Below are positions 8,019 through 17,151 of a stretch of 64,000 bases of DNA, in pieces. The DNA is from Rhodoplanes tepidamans (GTDB lineage Bacteria; Pseudomonadota; Alphaproteobacteria; Rhizobiales; Xanthobacteraceae), in the NCBI RefSeq assembly GCF_030813915.1, contig NZ_JAUSUJ010000024.1, positions 1-64,000 on the forward strand, read 5' to 3'. The notes under the pieces are model-generated. The model ran no database searches, was not told the DNA's origin, and worked only from the letters and a program-made list of their open reading frames with translations. Position numbers and translations under genes: made by a program. Numbering within the stretch: the first letter of the stretch is position 1; each line of letters begins with the position of its first letter.

Positions 8019-8375
8019 ATGGCCGCGCGGACATGGCGCGTTCGCCTCGGTGCGGCGGCAGAGCTCGACTTCGCGACCATCATCAAATGGACCGCCGAGA
8101 CGTTCGGCGAAGGCCAGTCCCGGATCTACCGGGACACGCTCGTTCGGGCGATCGGCGAGCTGGCCGACGGTCCCGAGGTCGCCGGATCCAGGGCGCGGGA
8201 CGAGATCATGCCGGGCCTGCGCACGCTCCATGTCGCACGCCACGGTCGCCGCGGACGTCACATCCTTCTGTACCGGGTCGCTCCCGGGCGGCTGATCGAG
8301 ATCGTACGCATCCTGCACGACAGAATGGACGTGCCGCGCCACCTTCCATCGACGGACGACGAGAGCCGCGAATAG
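8019..8375 (+). CDS. parE: ParE-family toxin (RelE/ParE superfamily)
   Basis: Encodes 118 residues, the normal ParE length with a short charged C-terminal extension. Family features are the N-terminal LGAAAELDFATIIKWTAETFG helices, the conserved RDEIMPGLRTLHVARHGRRGRHILLYRV strand-helix core, and the final IVRILHDRMD strand. ParE toxins poison DNA gyrase; whether this one does is not shown. It is read immediately after the antitoxin gene. RelE-type mRNA cleavage is less likely given the ParD partner and the HDRMD ending. Confidence 0.88.
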   Translation: MAARTWRVRLGAAAELDFATIIKWTAETFGEGQSRIYRDTLVRAIGELADGPEVAGSRARDEIMPGLRTLHVARHGRRGRHILLYRVAPGRLIEIVRILHDRMDVPRHLPSTDDESRE

Positions 8376-8416
8376 CGGTCGCGTGACGTCGGTGCGGGCA
8401 GGGGTGCTTGGAAAAA

Positions 8417-8493
8417 TGGCGCGCCCGGAACGATTCGAACGTCCGACCCCCAGATTCGTAGTCTGGTGCTCTATCCAGCTGAGCTACGGGCGC
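8417..8493 (-). tRNA. tRNA-Arg (anticodon ACG), CCA encoded
   Basis: Read on the minus strand, a 77-nt cloverleaf starts with acceptor strand GCGCCCG, closes with CGGGCGC, has discriminator G and an encoded CCA (8417-8419). The anticodon stem CCAGA/TCTGG encloses the loop CTACGAA, giving anticodon ACG for arginine. The T arm contains GTTCGAATC. It lies 40 bp from the parE stop, and tRNA 3' ends are frequent island insertion sites, but no duplicated tRNA fragment was noticed on the far side of the Qat region. Confidence 0.95.
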
Positions 8494-8920
8494 GTGGCCG
8501 GTCCGCCCGCGGGCGTCCAGGGGACGCCGGGGCGCGGCGACGCATTCCCTAGCGACTCGGCGCCGGCTTGGCAAGCCGTCGATGACGGGATCGCGACGGC
8601 GCGGCGTGCATGGCGGGATCCCGGCGCCCGCTCCGGGGGCGGCGGGGCCGCAGGCCGGGGGACGAGGCGTCCCCGGTCTCCCGGCCGCGTGCCCCGGAGC
8701 CGCGTGCCCCGGACAAGGCGCAGCAGCTCGGAGAGCTGGTCATTCCGGGGCGGCGGGCTCGGGGCGGTGCTTCGCGCCGCCTCGAGCGCGTCGAACCCGG
8801 AATCCAGCCGAGAACACGGAGGCTGTCGCTGGATTCCGGGTTCGCGGCTTCGCCGCGCCCCGGAATGACGCCGAACCTCCTCCGGACAGCGGTCACCCCG
8901 CCTCCGCTCCGCCCCCCCCC
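8494..8920. other. Gene-free stretch with palindromic repeats
   Basis: This 427-bp interval between tRNA-Arg and the histidine kinase stop carries no convincing gene. Its first 240 bp are GC-rich with partial repeats of GGGATC and GCCCCGGA motifs; the remainder is the nested inverted repeat recorded at 8740-8868. A run of nine C residues lies just before the kinase end. Confidence 0.6.
8740..8868. repeat. Interspersed palindromic repeat, family 1
   Basis: Outer arms TCATTCCGGGG and CCCCGGAATGA enclose a second inverted pair (AACCCGGAATCCAGC and GCTGGATTCCGGGTT). The whole could fold into a long branched hairpin. A diverged copy with the same TTCCGGGGCG start and GGAATGA end occurs at 55498-55603. 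Such elements are typical dispersed repeats of Bradyrhizobium-like genomes. Confidence 0.8.
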
Positions 8921-10624
8921 TCACGCCCGGGCGCGCTGGTCGCGGCGGTCCTGCAGCTCGATGGGGCGGTCGGGGATGGCGATCCGGAAGGTGGCGCCCA
9001 GCGTGCCCTCGACGAGGCCGATCTCGCCGCCGTGCAGCCGCACCAGCTCGGCCGCGATGGCGAGGCCGAGCCCGGTGCCGCCCGAGCGGGTCGACCCGCG
9101 GAACGCCTCGAACAGGTGCTCTCGCGCCCGGCTCGTGAGGCCCGGGCCGGTGTCGGACACCTCCAGCACCACCACGGTGCCCTCGCGCCGGCCGCTGATG
9201 CGGATCTGGTCGCGGCCCGGCTCGTTGGGGGCGCGGCCCTCCAGCGCCTGCACGGCGTTGCGCACCAGGTTCACCAGCACGCGCAGCATCTGCTCGTAGT
9301 CGGCGTCGAGCGTCAGCCCGCGCTCGATCGCCGTCACCCAGCCGATCGGCCCGTCGAGCATGAGCCCGAGCGACTCGCGCGCCTCGTCCACCAGGGCGTC
9401 GACCGCCACCGGCTTGCGGTCGGGCGGCGGCTCCTGGGCGCGGCCATAGGCGAGCGTCGTCTCGCAGAACGCGATGGCGCGCTCCAGCGCCAGCATCAGC
9501 TTGGGGGCGAAGCGCTGCACCTGCGGGTCGGCGATGCCGCCGAGCCGGTCGGAGATCAGCTGCGCCGAGTTCAATAGGTTGCGCAGGTCGTGGTTGATCT
9601 TCGACACCGCGAGCCCGAGCGCGGCGAGGCGGTAGCGCTCGGCCAGCATCGAGGCGAGGTCGGTCTGCATCGCGGCGAGCTCGCGCTCGGCGATGCCGAG
9701 CTCGTCCTCGCGGGTGGAGCGCCGCGCGATGCGCGACGGGTTCTCCGGGTTCGCCCGGAACGCCGTCATGTTGGCGGTGATGCGGTGGAGCGGCCGCACG
9801 AACAGCACGTGCAGCGCGAGATAGACCAGCGCCGCCGTGATGGCCGAGATCACCAGCGACAGCAGCAGCACGTTGCGCGAGTAGCGCCACATCGCCTGCT
9901 TGAGCGGGCCGGCCTCCAGCACGATCTCGACGAACTCGCCGCCCATCGGGGCGGGGCCGACGGCGCGGATCAGGTCGCTGTCGCGGGTGACCAGCAGGGT
10001 GCGGAAGGCGTCGACGATCGCCGGCAGGGCGCCGACCTCGCGCACGTCCACCTCCTGGCTCACCGCGGCGGGCAGCTCGGTGGTGGCGAGCAGGCGGCGC
10101 TCGCGCCCCATCTTCATGGCGACGGCGCGCGCCCCGATGCTGTCGAGGATCTGCCGGCTCAGGCTCTCCGGCACCATGCCGCTCGGCGCCGCGTCGAGCA
10201 CCAGCGCGGCCGTGTGGGCGGCGGCCAGCCGGTCGCTCAGGAAGCTCAGGCGGAAATTGGCGATCGAGGGCACGTAGATCAGCACCTCGGCCAGCATCAC
10301 GAACAGGATGGTGAGCACCAGGAGCCGGCCCGACAGGCCGAAGCGCGGCAGCCCGACGGCGCGCGCCGAGGCGAGAATCCCCGGCAGCGGCCGGCCCGAG
10401 ACGGTGTGGCCCGGCGTGGCGGCGGAGGCCGCGGAGGCGGAAGCCGCGGAGGCCGGCGCGGGATCGGCGGAGGCGGAGTCCGCGGCCGCGCCGCCCGCGG
10501 CGGCCCGCAGGGCGGCCGGGCGCGACGCCTCGGCCGCGGCCGCGCCGGGCTGTCCCGGGCGGGCCTGCGAGGGGGCGAGCTCCGGCGGCGCGCCCTGGTG
10601 TTTCGTTGGAGTTTCGGCGTCCAT
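8921..10624 (-). CDS. Membrane sensor histidine kinase
   Basis: Encodes 567 residues. An Ala/Pro-rich cytoplasmic N-terminus of about 105 residues is followed by a transmembrane helix (LLVLTILFVMLAEVLIYV), a periplasmic sensor region of about 140 residues, a second helix (VLLLSLVISAITAALVYLAL), a HAMP linker, a HisKA-like segment with INHDLRN, and a HATPase_c domain with N box (NLVRNAVQAL), DTGPGL and GTGLGLAI. No response regulator is adjacent. The start ATG overlaps the stop of the upstream oxidoreductase by one base, so the kinase is the last gene of a three-gene operon. The ligand is unknown; redox sensing would fit the partner but is inference. Confidence 0.88.
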   Translation of the reverse strand: MDAETPTKHQGAPPELAPSQARPGQPGAAAAEASRPAALRAAAGGAAADSASADPAPASAASASAASAATPGHTVSGRPLPGILASARAVGLPRFGLSGRLLVLTILFVMLAEVLIYVPSIANFRLSFLSDRLAAAHTAALVLDAAPSGMVPESLSRQILDSIGARAVAMKMGRERRLLATTELPAAVSQEVDVREVGALPAIVDAFRTLLVTRDSDLIRAVGPAPMGGEFVEIVLEAGPLKQAMWRYSRNVLLLSLVISAITAALVYLALHVLFVRPLHRITANMTAFRANPENPSRIARRSTREDELGIAERELAAMQTDLASMLAERYRLAALGLAVSKINHDLRNLLNSAQLISDRLGGIADPQVQRFAPKLMLALERAIAFCETTLAYGRAQEPPPDRKPVAVDALVDEARESLGLMLDGPIGWVTAIERGLTLDADYEQMLRVLVNLVRNAVQALEGRAPNEPGRDQIRISGRREGTVVVLEVSDTGPGLTSRAREHLFEAFRGSTRSGGTGLGLAIAAELVRLHGGEIGLVEGTLGATFRIAIPDRPIELQDRRDQRARA

Positions 10625-12078
10625 CAGCCCAACCGACGCAACCAGCCGATCATCCGGCGAACCGCGGGGCTCGTCAAACTCCGGGCGTAGTACGTCATCG
10701 CGGCGCGTTTCCCGATCTCTCCGCGGGTCGGGTAGGGCACCACCTGCTCGGCGAGGTCGCGGACCCCGAGGCGGTGCCGGACCGCGAGCGCGACGGTCGT
10801 GATCAGCTCACCCGCTTGAGTGCCCACCATGCTTGCACCGAGAATGCGGCCGCGGCGTGTCGTTACCAACTTGACATGTCCGGAGGTATCGCGCTCCGCG
10901 CGCGCGCGGTCGTTGTCGTGCAGCGGCCAGCGCAGCACCCGCGGCCCGACGCCGCGCCCGCGCAGCGCCACCTCGGTCGGGCCGATGCGGGCGAGCTCCG
11001 GGTCGGTGAACACGGTGCGCGGAATCAGCTCGGCGTCGAAGCGCACCGGCAGGCGGAACAGGGCGCTGCGCACCACGAGGCCGGCCTGATGGCTCGCCGC
11101 ATGGGTGAGGCGCGGGCCGGCGATCGCGTCGCCGATGGCGTAGACGCGGCGGTTGGTGGTGCGCAGGCCGCGGTCGACCACGATGCCGTCCGGCCCGTGC
11201 GCGATGCCGGCGCGGTCGAGCTCCAGCGCCGCCAGATCCGGGCGGCGCCCGGCCGCCACCAGGAGATGGCTGCCGGAGAGCGTCCCGCCATGGCCGGGCG
11301 TCGCGCCGCCGGCGGGCGTCCCGCCCCTGGCGAGCGTCACCGCGATCCCGTCGCGGTGTCTTTCCGCGCGGGTCACCGTGGTGCCGGTGTGGAGGGCGAT
11401 GCCCTCGCGGCGCAGCGCCGCCAGCACCACGTCGGCCATCTCGGGATCCTCGCCGGCGAGCGGCGTGCCGGCCTCGATCAGCGTCACGGCGCTGCCGAGC
11501 CGGCGGAACGCCTGGCCGAGCTCGAGCCCGACCGCGCCGGCGCCGATCACGATCAGATGGGCGGGCAGCCGGTCGAGCTCGAACACCGTCTCGCTGGTGA
11601 GGACCGGCGCGTCGGCGAGTCCCGGGATGGGCGGGATCGCCGGCACCGCGCCGGTGGCGATCACGGTCCGCCGCGCCGCGATCTCCGGCCCGCCGTCGAC
11701 CCGCAGCGTGCCGGGGCCGGTGAAGCGGGCGGTGCCGCGGATCACGGTCACGCCCAGCCCGGCGAAGCGGGCGGCCGAGTCGACCGGGGCGATGCCGTCG
11801 ATGACGCCCCGCAGATGCGCCTTGACGGTCTGCCAGTCGACGGTCGGCGGTCCACAGTCGACGCCGAAGCGCGGCGCCTGCGCGATCGCGTGCGCGTGCC
11901 GGGCCGCGGCGATCAGCGCCTTGGAGGGCACGCAGCCGGTGTTGAGGCATTCGCCTCCCATCCGGCCGCGCTCGACCAGCACCACCGGCACCCCGAAGCC
12001 GGCGGCCGCCGCCGCGACCGACAGGCCGGCCGCGCCGGCCCCGATCACGCACAGGTCGGGGGTGAGGCGGGCCGTCAC
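10624..12078 (-). CDS. FAD-dependent pyridine nucleotide-disulfide oxidoreductase
   Basis: Encodes 484 residues of the lipoamide dehydrogenase/mercuric reductase family. Features in order: FAD motif CVIGAGAAGLSVAAAAA, redox disulfide GGECLNTGCVPSKAL, NAD(P) motif VIGAGAVGLELGQAF, second FAD motif VYAIGDA, and the C-terminal dimerisation domain. The GTG start at 12078 overlaps the stop of the VTT gene (GTGA), indicating coupling. It lacks both the N-terminal HMA domain and the C-terminal Cys pair of mercuric reductase, so mercury reduction is not supported. VTT proteins and this enzyme type are often fused or adjacent, suggesting a membrane-linked redox role, substrate unknown. Confidence 0.88.
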   Translation of the reverse strand: MTARLTPDLCVIGAGAAGLSVAAAAAGFGVPVVLVERGRMGGECLNTGCVPSKALIAAARHAHAIAQAPRFGVDCGPPTVDWQTVKAHLRGVIDGIAPVDSAARFAGLGVTVIRGTARFTGPGTLRVDGGPEIAARRTVIATGAVPAIPPIPGLADAPVLTSETVFELDRLPAHLIVIGAGAVGLELGQAFRRLGSAVTLIEAGTPLAGEDPEMADVVLAALRREGIALHTGTTVTRAERHRDGIAVTLARGGTPAGGATPGHGGTLSGSHLLVAAGRRPDLAALELDRAGIAHGPDGIVVDRGLRTTNRRVYAIGDAIAGPRLTHAASHQAGLVVRSALFRLPVRFDAELIPRTVFTDPELARIGPTEVALRGRGVGPRVLRWPLHDNDRARAERDTSGHVKLVTTRRGRILGASMVGTQAGELITTVALAVRHRLGVRDLAEQVVPYPTRGEIGKRAAMTYYARSLTSPAVRRMIGWLRRLG

Positions 12079-12884
12079 GGCGGCCCCGGCGCCGCCGTCG
12101 TCGTCTCGTCGCCGGCGACGAGGCGACGACGACGGACGACGAGGGGCACGAGGGCGAGGACGGCGAGGGCCCCCAGCCCGGCGATCAGCTGCGGGGTCAG
12201 CACCGCCGACAGGTCGAAATCGACGCCGCAGTCGGCGGTTCCGGCCGCCCGGCAGGCCGCGTGGCGGGCCGCCTGTATCCGGATGCCGTCGTCCAACCCC
12301 GCGCCGATGAAGGCGAACGTGAAGGTCGCCGGAGCGATGCCGAGCACCGTCGCCGCCAGGAACGGCCGCAGCGCCACCCCGGCGACCGCCGCCACGAGGT
12401 TGACGAGCCAGAAGGGCACGACCGGAACCAGCCTCAGAACAAGGAGATAGCCGAAGGCATCGCGGCGCAGCCCGGCCGCGATCCGCGCCGCCCTCCGCCC
12501 CGCCCGCGCCACCAGCCAGCCGCCCAGCGCGGTGCGGGCGGCGAGAAACAGCAGCGTCGCCCCCGCGGTCGCCCCGACCAGCGTCCCGAGCCCGCCCAGC
12601 AGGGGGCCGAACAGCAGCCCGCCGGCGATCGTCAGGACCGCCGCGCCGGGCACGGCGAGCGCCGCTACGACGATGTAAAGGCTCACGAATCCGACGAGCG
12701 CCGGGGCCGCGTGGGCGGCCGCCAGCGCCTCGATCCGGGCGTGATGGCGGATCAGCCCCTCCATCGAGATCTCGCGATGCCAGCCCCCCGCGACGAGCGC
12801 CAGCGCGACGCCGCCCGCCACGATCAGCGGCAGCAGCCGCACCAGCCGCCGCAGCGGGCGGCGGGTCGGCGGATCGGCCGGCAT
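12075..12884 (-). CDS. TVP38/TMEM64-family (VTT domain) membrane protein
   Basis: Encodes 269 residues with about six hydrophobic segments. The central VTT (SNARE-associated Golgi/DedA-like) domain includes IVVAALAVPGAAVLTIAGGLLFGPLLGG and the later FWLVNLVAAVAGVALRPF segment. Related proteins are lipid scramblases or DedA-type transporters. It is the first gene of the operon with the disulfide oxidoreductase and histidine kinase, both following with overlapping start/stop codons. A loop of about 30 residues near the C-terminus carries two cysteines (ACRAAGTADC), which could interact with the oxidoreductase; that is speculation. Confidence 0.85.
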   Translation of the reverse strand: MPADPPTRRPLRRLVRLLPLIVAGGVALALVAGGWHREISMEGLIRHHARIEALAAAHAAPALVGFVSLYIVVAALAVPGAAVLTIAGGLLFGPLLGGLGTLVGATAGATLLFLAARTALGGWLVARAGRRAARIAAGLRRDAFGYLLVLRLVPVVPFWLVNLVAAVAGVALRPFLAATVLGIAPATFTFAFIGAGLDDGIRIQAARHAACRAAGTADCGVDFDLSAVLTPQLIAGLGALAVLALVPLVVRRRRLVAGDETTTAAPGPP

Positions 12885-13063
12885 GTCCGGAGAACGGGGG
12901 ATAATCGACCTCGACCAGTGGACCCCGGGCCGGAACGGCGCGAGTTTTCGCTCTATACGATGCCGGCGCCCGTCCCGCCCGCGCCGTCACCGGCTTTTGA
13001 ACGCCCTGCGCTGCGGGCCGTCCGCCCGTGCGCCGGCGGGATGGTATCGCATTTCCCCTCGCA

Positions 13064-13092
13064 TTGACGGGGGGAGGGGCCTCCCGTATAAG
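13064..13092 (+). promoter_or_regulatory. Sigma-70-type promoter of rpmH-rnpA-yidC
   Basis: TTGACG at 13064-13069 and TATAAG at 13087-13092 are separated by exactly 17 bp, 117 bp ahead of the rpmH start. The spacer itself contains a perfect inverted repeat (GGGAGG, two bases, CCTCCC). This is the best promoter by sequence in the window and fits the high expression needed for ribosomal protein L34. Confidence 0.75.
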
Positions 13093-13208
13093 CCGGCCCT
13101 GAATTTTCGGCCGCGCCGATCCCCGAACAGCGACGATCTGCGACAACGTGCCGACCCGGCGCCGGCGACAAGAACGTCCGGCCGACACGAAAAGCGGAGT
13201 AGAAGACC

Positions 13209-13343
13209 GTGAAGCGGACCTATCAGCCGAGCAAACTGGTGCGCAAGCGCCGCCACGGCTTTCGCGCCCGGATGGCGACCGTCGGTGGCCGCAAGGTGCT
13301 CAACGCCCGTCGCGCGCGCGGCCGCAAGCGGCTGAGCGCGTGA
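13209..13343 (+). CDS. rpmH: 50S ribosomal protein L34
   Basis: Encodes 44 residues, normal for L34, starting with [21 protein letters not shown], followed by [24 protein letters not shown]. This is the canonical L34 sequence and binds 23S rRNA. It is followed after 30 bp by rnpA, the nearly universal rpmH-rnpA arrangement. A strong promoter lies about 120 bp upstream. The gene is short enough to be easily missed. Confidence 0.97.
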   Translation: MKRTYQPSKLVRKRRHGFRARMATVGGRKVLNARRARGRKRLSA

Positions 13344-13373
13344 TCGCGCCGATGCCGCGCGGGCGTCGTCTCG

Positions 13374-13799
13374 ATGCAGCGGCTGCGGCAACGGTCCGAT
13401 TTCCTCGCCGCCGCCAAGGGCGCCAAGGCGCCCACGCCGGCGTTCGTCCTGCAGTCGCGCGAGCGGGGTGACCAAGGCCCGCCGCGGGTCGGCTTCACCG
13501 TGACCCGCAAGGTCGGCACCGCGGTGGAGCGCAACCGGGTGCGTCGTCGGCTTCGGGAAGTCGTGCGGCTATCGGCCGCGGGGCGTCTCCGGGACGGCAG
13601 CGACTACGTGATCATCGGCCGGCGCGCCGCCCTGGACCGGCCGTTCGACCGCTGCGTCGCCGACTTCGTCGGTGCCGTGAAGCGGGTCCACCGGCCCGCG
13701 CGCGGGCCCGAACCTCCTGCGCGCGACGATTTTCCTGCGCGCGACGGTGCGCAGGGCCCGAAACCCGATCCGCGGCCGACCGCCCGAGCGTCCTCATGA
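13374..13799 (+). CDS. rnpA: Ribonuclease P protein component
   Basis: Encodes 141 residues. It contains the early [13 protein letters not shown] segment, [22 protein letters not shown] with the RNR signature that contacts the RNA subunit, and [10 protein letters not shown]. It assists the catalytic RNA in maturing tRNA 5' ends. The C-terminal 35 residues are a Pro/Arg-rich tail beyond the usual domain. The stop overlaps the yidC start codon by four bases (ATGA), so yidD, often found between rnpA and yidC elsewhere, is absent here. Confidence 0.95.
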   Translation: MQRLRQRSDFLAAAKGAKAPTPAFVLQSRERGDQGPPRVGFTVTRKVGTAVERNRVRRRLREVVRLSAAGRLRDGSDYVIIGRRAALDRPFDRCVADFVGAVKRVHRPARGPEPPARDDFPARDGAQGPKPDPRPTARASS

Positions 13800-15646
13800 A
13801 CGAACAGAAGAACGTCCTCCTGGCCATCGCCCTGTCGGCGGTCGTGCTGATCGCATGGCAATTCTTCTTCGGCATGCCGCAGCTGGAGAAGCAGCGCCAG
13901 ATCCAGCAGCAGCAGACGCAGCAGGCCCAGCCGGCGACTCCCGGCCAGTCGGCCCCGGCCGCCGGGCAGGCGGGTGCCCCGCCGCAGCCGGCGACCGGCG
14001 CGCCGACGCCGGGCGGCAGCGCGCCGCCGCTCCCCGGCCAGGTCCTCACCGCCGAGCAGTCGCGCGAGGCGGCGCTCGCCGCCGGGCCGCGCCTCCAGGT
14101 GGACACCCCGAACATCCGCGGCTCGATCGCCCTCAAGGGCGCCCGCATCGACGACGTCGCGCTGGTGCGTTTCCGCGAGACCGTCGATCCGAAGTCGCCG
14201 GCGATCGTGCTCCTCTCGCCGTCCGGCACGCCGCATCCGTTCTACGCCGAGTTCGGCTGGGTCGGCGGCGCCGGCACCGCCGTGAAGCTCCCGGGCCCCG
14301 ACACGGTGTGGACCCAGGAGGGCAGCGGGGCGCTGACGCCGGCGAAGCCCGTGACGCTCGTGTGGGACAACGGCGAGGGCCTCCAGTTCCGCCGCACCAT
14401 CACGGTCGACGACAAGTTCCTGTTCACCGTGAAGGACGACGTCGTCAATTCCGGCGCGGCCCCGGTGACGCTCTATCCCTATGCGCTGGTCTCGCGCCAC
14501 GGCACGCCGCAGACGCTCGGCTACTACATCCTGCACGAAGGCCTGATCGGCGTGCTCGGCGACCAGGGCCTGCAGGAGGTCACCTACAAGGCCATCGAGG
14601 ACAAGAAGGTGATGCCCTTCAAGGTCACCAATGCGTGGCTCGGCATCACCGACAAGTACTGGGCCGCGACCCTGCTGCCCGATCCGGCGGCGAGCCTGCA
14701 GGCCAAGTTCTCGTCCGGCCAGGCCGGCAACCTGCGCACCTTCCAGACCGACTATCTGCTCGATCCCGTCACGGTGCAGCCCGGCCAGACCGGCAGCGCC
14801 ATGGGCCGGCTGTTCGCCGGCGCCAAGGAGGTCGCCACCGTCGACGCCTACGACAAGGCGCTCAAGCTCAACCGCTTCGAGCTGCTGATCGACTGGGGCT
14901 GGTTCTACTTCATCACCAAGCCGATGTTCTGGACCATCGACTTCCTGTTCCAGTGGACCCACAATTTCGGCGTCGCCATCCTGCTGGTGACGGTGCTGAT
15001 CAAGATCCTGTTCTTCCCGCTCGCCAACAAGTCCTACGCCTCGATGGCCAAGATGAAGGCCGTGCAGCCGCAGATGGCGGCGCTGCGGGAGCGGTACCCG
15101 GACGACAAGGTCAAGCAGCAGCAGGAGCTGATGGAGCTCTACAAGCGGGAGAAGATCAACCCGATCGCCGGCTGCTGGCCGGTGGTGATCCAGATTCCCG
15201 TGTTCTTCTCGCTCTACAAGGTTCTGTTCGTCACCATCGAGATGCGGCACGCGCCGTTCTTCGGCTGGATCCACGATCTGTCGGCGCCGGATCCGACGAC
15301 GGTCTTCAATCTGTTCGGTCTGCTGCCGTTCGATCCGACCGTGGTCCCGGTGATCGGCTCGTTCCTGCATCTCGGCGCATGGCCGCTCATCATGGGCGTC
15401 ACCATGTGGTTCCAGATGAAGCTGAACCCGGCGCCGCCCGATCCGACCCAGAAGATGATCTTCGACTGGATGCCGGTGATCTTCACCTTCATGCTGGCGA
15501 GCTTCTCGGCCGGCCTGGTGATCTACTGGGCGTGGAACAACACGCTCTCGGTGATCCAGCAGGCCGTGATCATGCGCAAGAACGGCGCCAAGATCGAGCT
15601 GTTCGACAACATCAAGGGCCTGATCCCGAAGCGCAAGACGGAGTAG
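13796..15646 (+). CDS. yidC: Membrane protein insertase YidC
   Basis: Encodes 616 residues, the long Gram-negative form. An N-terminal transmembrane helix ([19 protein letters not shown]) is followed by a Gln/Pro/Ala-rich linker, the large periplasmic P1 domain (about residues 95-355), and the conserved C-terminal insertase core of five helices with [43 protein letters not shown] and the final [11 protein letters not shown] segment. It inserts and folds inner membrane proteins alone or with Sec. It is translationally coupled to rnpA. A palindromic repeat separates it from engB. Confidence 0.97.
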   Translation: MNEQKNVLLAIALSAVVLIAWQFFFGMPQLEKQRQIQQQQTQQAQPATPGQSAPAAGQAGAPPQPATGAPTPGGSAPPLPGQVLTAEQSREAALAAGPRLQVDTPNIRGSIALKGARIDDVALVRFRETVDPKSPAIVLLSPSGTPHPFYAEFGWVGGAGTAVKLPGPDTVWTQEGSGALTPAKPVTLVWDNGEGLQFRRTITVDDKFLFTVKDDVVNSGAAPVTLYPYALVSRHGTPQTLGYYILHEGLIGVLGDQGLQEVTYKAIEDKKVMPFKVTNAWLGITDKYWAATLLPDPAASLQAKFSSGQAGNLRTFQTDYLLDPVTVQPGQTGSAMGRLFAGAKEVATVDAYDKALKLNRFELLIDWGWFYFITKPMFWTIDFLFQWTHNFGVAILLVTVLIKILFFPLANKSYASMAKMKAVQPQMAALRERYPDDKVKQQQELMELYKREKINPIAGCWPVVIQIPVFFSLYKVLFVTIEMRHAPFFGWIHDLSAPDPTTVFNLFGLLPFDPTVVPVIGSFLHLGAWPLIMGVTMWFQMKLNPAPPDPTQKMIFDWMPVIFTFMLASFSAGLVIYWAWNNTLSVIQQAVIMRKNGAKIELFDNIKGLIPKRKTE

Positions 15647-15676
15647 GGCGGGCGCCCCGCTCCGCATCGAGAAACG

Positions 15677-15828
15677 TCGTCATGGCCGGGCTCGTCCCGG
15701 CCATCCACGTCTCACGGCGACTGCCACGGATTCTGATTCGTCGTGCCCGGCCTCGTGCCGGGCATCCACGTCTCGAATGCCTTCGGCGACGAGGACGTGG
15801 ACGGCCGGGACGAGCCCGGCCATGACTG
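15677..15828. repeat. Interspersed palindromic repeat, family 2
   Basis: Outer arms CGTCATGGCCGGGCTCGTCC and the complementary GGACGAGCCCGGCCATGAC enclose an inner unit CGTCGTGCCCGGCCTCGTGC, with CCACGTC repeated in direct and inverted form. It fills the yidC-engB gap. A shorter copy of the same family is at 43803-43892. Confidence 0.8.
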
Positions 15829-15850
15829 CTCGGACATTGGACGAGGCATC

Positions 15851-16522
15851 ATGACCGACGCCCCTACCTCCCCCGTCGCACCCGCGCCCTTCACCCCGGC
15901 CGAGATGTCCGCCGGGCGAAAGCTGTTCGCGGTGGACTGGCAGTTCATGGCGGCGGCGGCGAACATGGGCGCGCTGCCCAAGATGTTCGGCGTCGAGATC
16001 GCGGTCGCGGGCCGCTCGAACGTCGGCAAGTCGAGCCTCGTCAACGCGCTCACCGGCCGCGACGGGCTCGCCCGCACGTCGCAGACGCCGGGCCGCACCC
16101 AGGAGCTGATCTTCTTCTCGGCCGGCGACCGGCTGCGCCTCGTCGACATGCCGGGCTACGGCTATGCCGCCGCGCCCAAGGCCAAGGTGGCGGCCTGGAC
16201 CGAGCTGATCCGCGCCTATCTGCGCGGCCGTGCCAATCTCGCCCGCGTCTACGTGCTGATCGACGCTCGCCACGGCCTCAAGGACACCGACGCCCCGGTG
16301 CTCGACCTCCTCGACGAGGCGGCGGTGAGCTACCAGATCGTCCTCACCAAGGCCGACCAGCCGAAGCCCTCGGAGCTCGCCGCCGTCACGGCCGCGACCG
16401 AGGCGGCGCTGAAGACCCGCACGGCCGCCTATCCGGGCCTTCTCACGACGTCGGCGCGCACCGGCGCCGGGATCGGCGAGCTGCGCGCCGCCGTCGCCCG
16501 GCTGATGGACGAGGTACGGTAA
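15851..16522 (+). CDS. engB: Ribosome biogenesis GTPase EngB (YihA/YsxC)
   Basis: Encodes 223 residues. G-protein motifs are clear: G1 GRSNVGKSS, G2 region TSQTPGRTQ, G3 DMPGYG, G4 TKAD and G5 TSA. The family acts in 50S subunit assembly and is usually essential. The ATG at 15851 is chosen because it follows directly after the repeat and gives the usual N-terminal extension before the FAVDW segment. In many alphaproteobacteria it lies directly between yidC and argB; here three further genes separate it from argB. Confidence 0.95.
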   Translation: MTDAPTSPVAPAPFTPAEMSAGRKLFAVDWQFMAAAANMGALPKMFGVEIAVAGRSNVGKSSLVNALTGRDGLARTSQTPGRTQELIFFSAGDRLRLVDMPGYGYAAAPKAKVAAWTELIRAYLRGRANLARVYVLIDARHGLKDTDAPVLDLLDEAAVSYQIVLTKADQPKPSELAAVTAATEAALKTRTAAYPGLLTTSARTGAGIGELRAAVARLMDEVR

Positions 16523-16545
16523 GGGAGACATGGTGATAGTCTCGG

Positions 16546-16627
16546 TCCGCTCGTCCCCGCGAAGGCGGGGACCCAGGGGCCACATGTCGTGTCGCTCTGG
16601 ACGCCTGCTTTCGCGGGCATGAGCGGA
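16546..16627. repeat. Interspersed palindromic repeat, family 3
   Basis: Starts TCCGCTCGTCCCCGCGAAGG with an internal hairpin (CCCCGCGAAGGCGGGG), then ACCCAGGGGC, and ends CTTTCGCGGGCATGAGCGGA, complementary to the start. Two closer relatives lie in the dipeptide transporter operon at 58380-58469 and 59359-59449. Confidence 0.8.
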
Positions 16628-16702
16628 GATCGGGGATGCCGCGACGGGGACCGCTCCGACGGTGGCTCCGCGTCGCTCGAGACAGTTCAAGGATCGCCTT
16701 TC

Positions 16703-17074
16703 ATGACCCTTCCGTTCTTCGTGCTGGTCGCCGGCCTGATGGGGGCCGCCGGCGTGGCGCTGGCGGCTGCCGCCGCCCATGCGGCGCCGGGCGTCGGGCT
16801 CGACAGCGCCGCGCTGATCCTGATGGTGCACGCGGCCGCGCTGGTCGCCGCCGCCGCGGCCGTGGCGGCCGGCCTCACCTTCCGGCCGCTGGCGCTCGCC
16901 GCGCTGATCGGCTTCGTGTTCGGCGCGCTGCTCTTCTCCGGCGACATCGCGCTGCGCGCCTTCGTCGGCAATCGCCTGTTCCCGATGGCGGCCCCGACCG
17001 GCGGCAGCATCCTGATCCTGAGCTGGCTCGCCTTCTCGATCTCGGCCGCCGTGCGGATGGTCCGCGGCGGCTGA
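16703..17074 (+). CDS. DUF423 family membrane protein
   Basis: Encodes 123 residues almost entirely composed of four hydrophobic helices. The GLMGAAGVALAAAAAHAA start, FGALLFSGDIALRAF and MAAPTGGSILILSWL segments are the hallmarks of the DUF423 (YgdD-like) family of small inner membrane proteins of unknown function. The ATG at 16703 follows AAGGATCGCC, a weak ribosome site. It lies alone between a palindromic repeat and the operator of the sugar kinase gene. Confidence 0.88.
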   Translation: MTLPFFVLVAGLMGAAGVALAAAAAHAAPGVGLDSAALILMVHAAALVAAAAAVAAGLTFRPLALAALIGFVFGALLFSGDIALRAFVGNRLFPMAAPTGGSILILSWLAFSISAAVRMVRGG

Positions 17075-17151
17075 GCGGACCGCCCGCCGGCCTGCTCCCG
17101 GCGTGGGGCGGACGTGCCTTTCGGGCAGAGGTCGGAGCCTGGATTCGACGA

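Noticed and set aside
8417-8493. Proven att site of an integrated island at tRNA-Arg
   Set aside because: No integrase gene and no duplicated tRNA 3' end were found in the window, so only proximity supports it.
10624-12078. Mercuric reductase
   Set aside because: It has the family's redox disulfide but neither the N-terminal mercury-binding domain nor the C-terminal Cys pair, and no mer genes are adjacent.
12885-13208. Chromosomal replication origin near rpmH
   Set aside because: dnaA and dnaN are not adjacent, no DnaA-box cluster is visible, and alphaproteobacterial origins are usually near hemE/parA rather than at rpmH.
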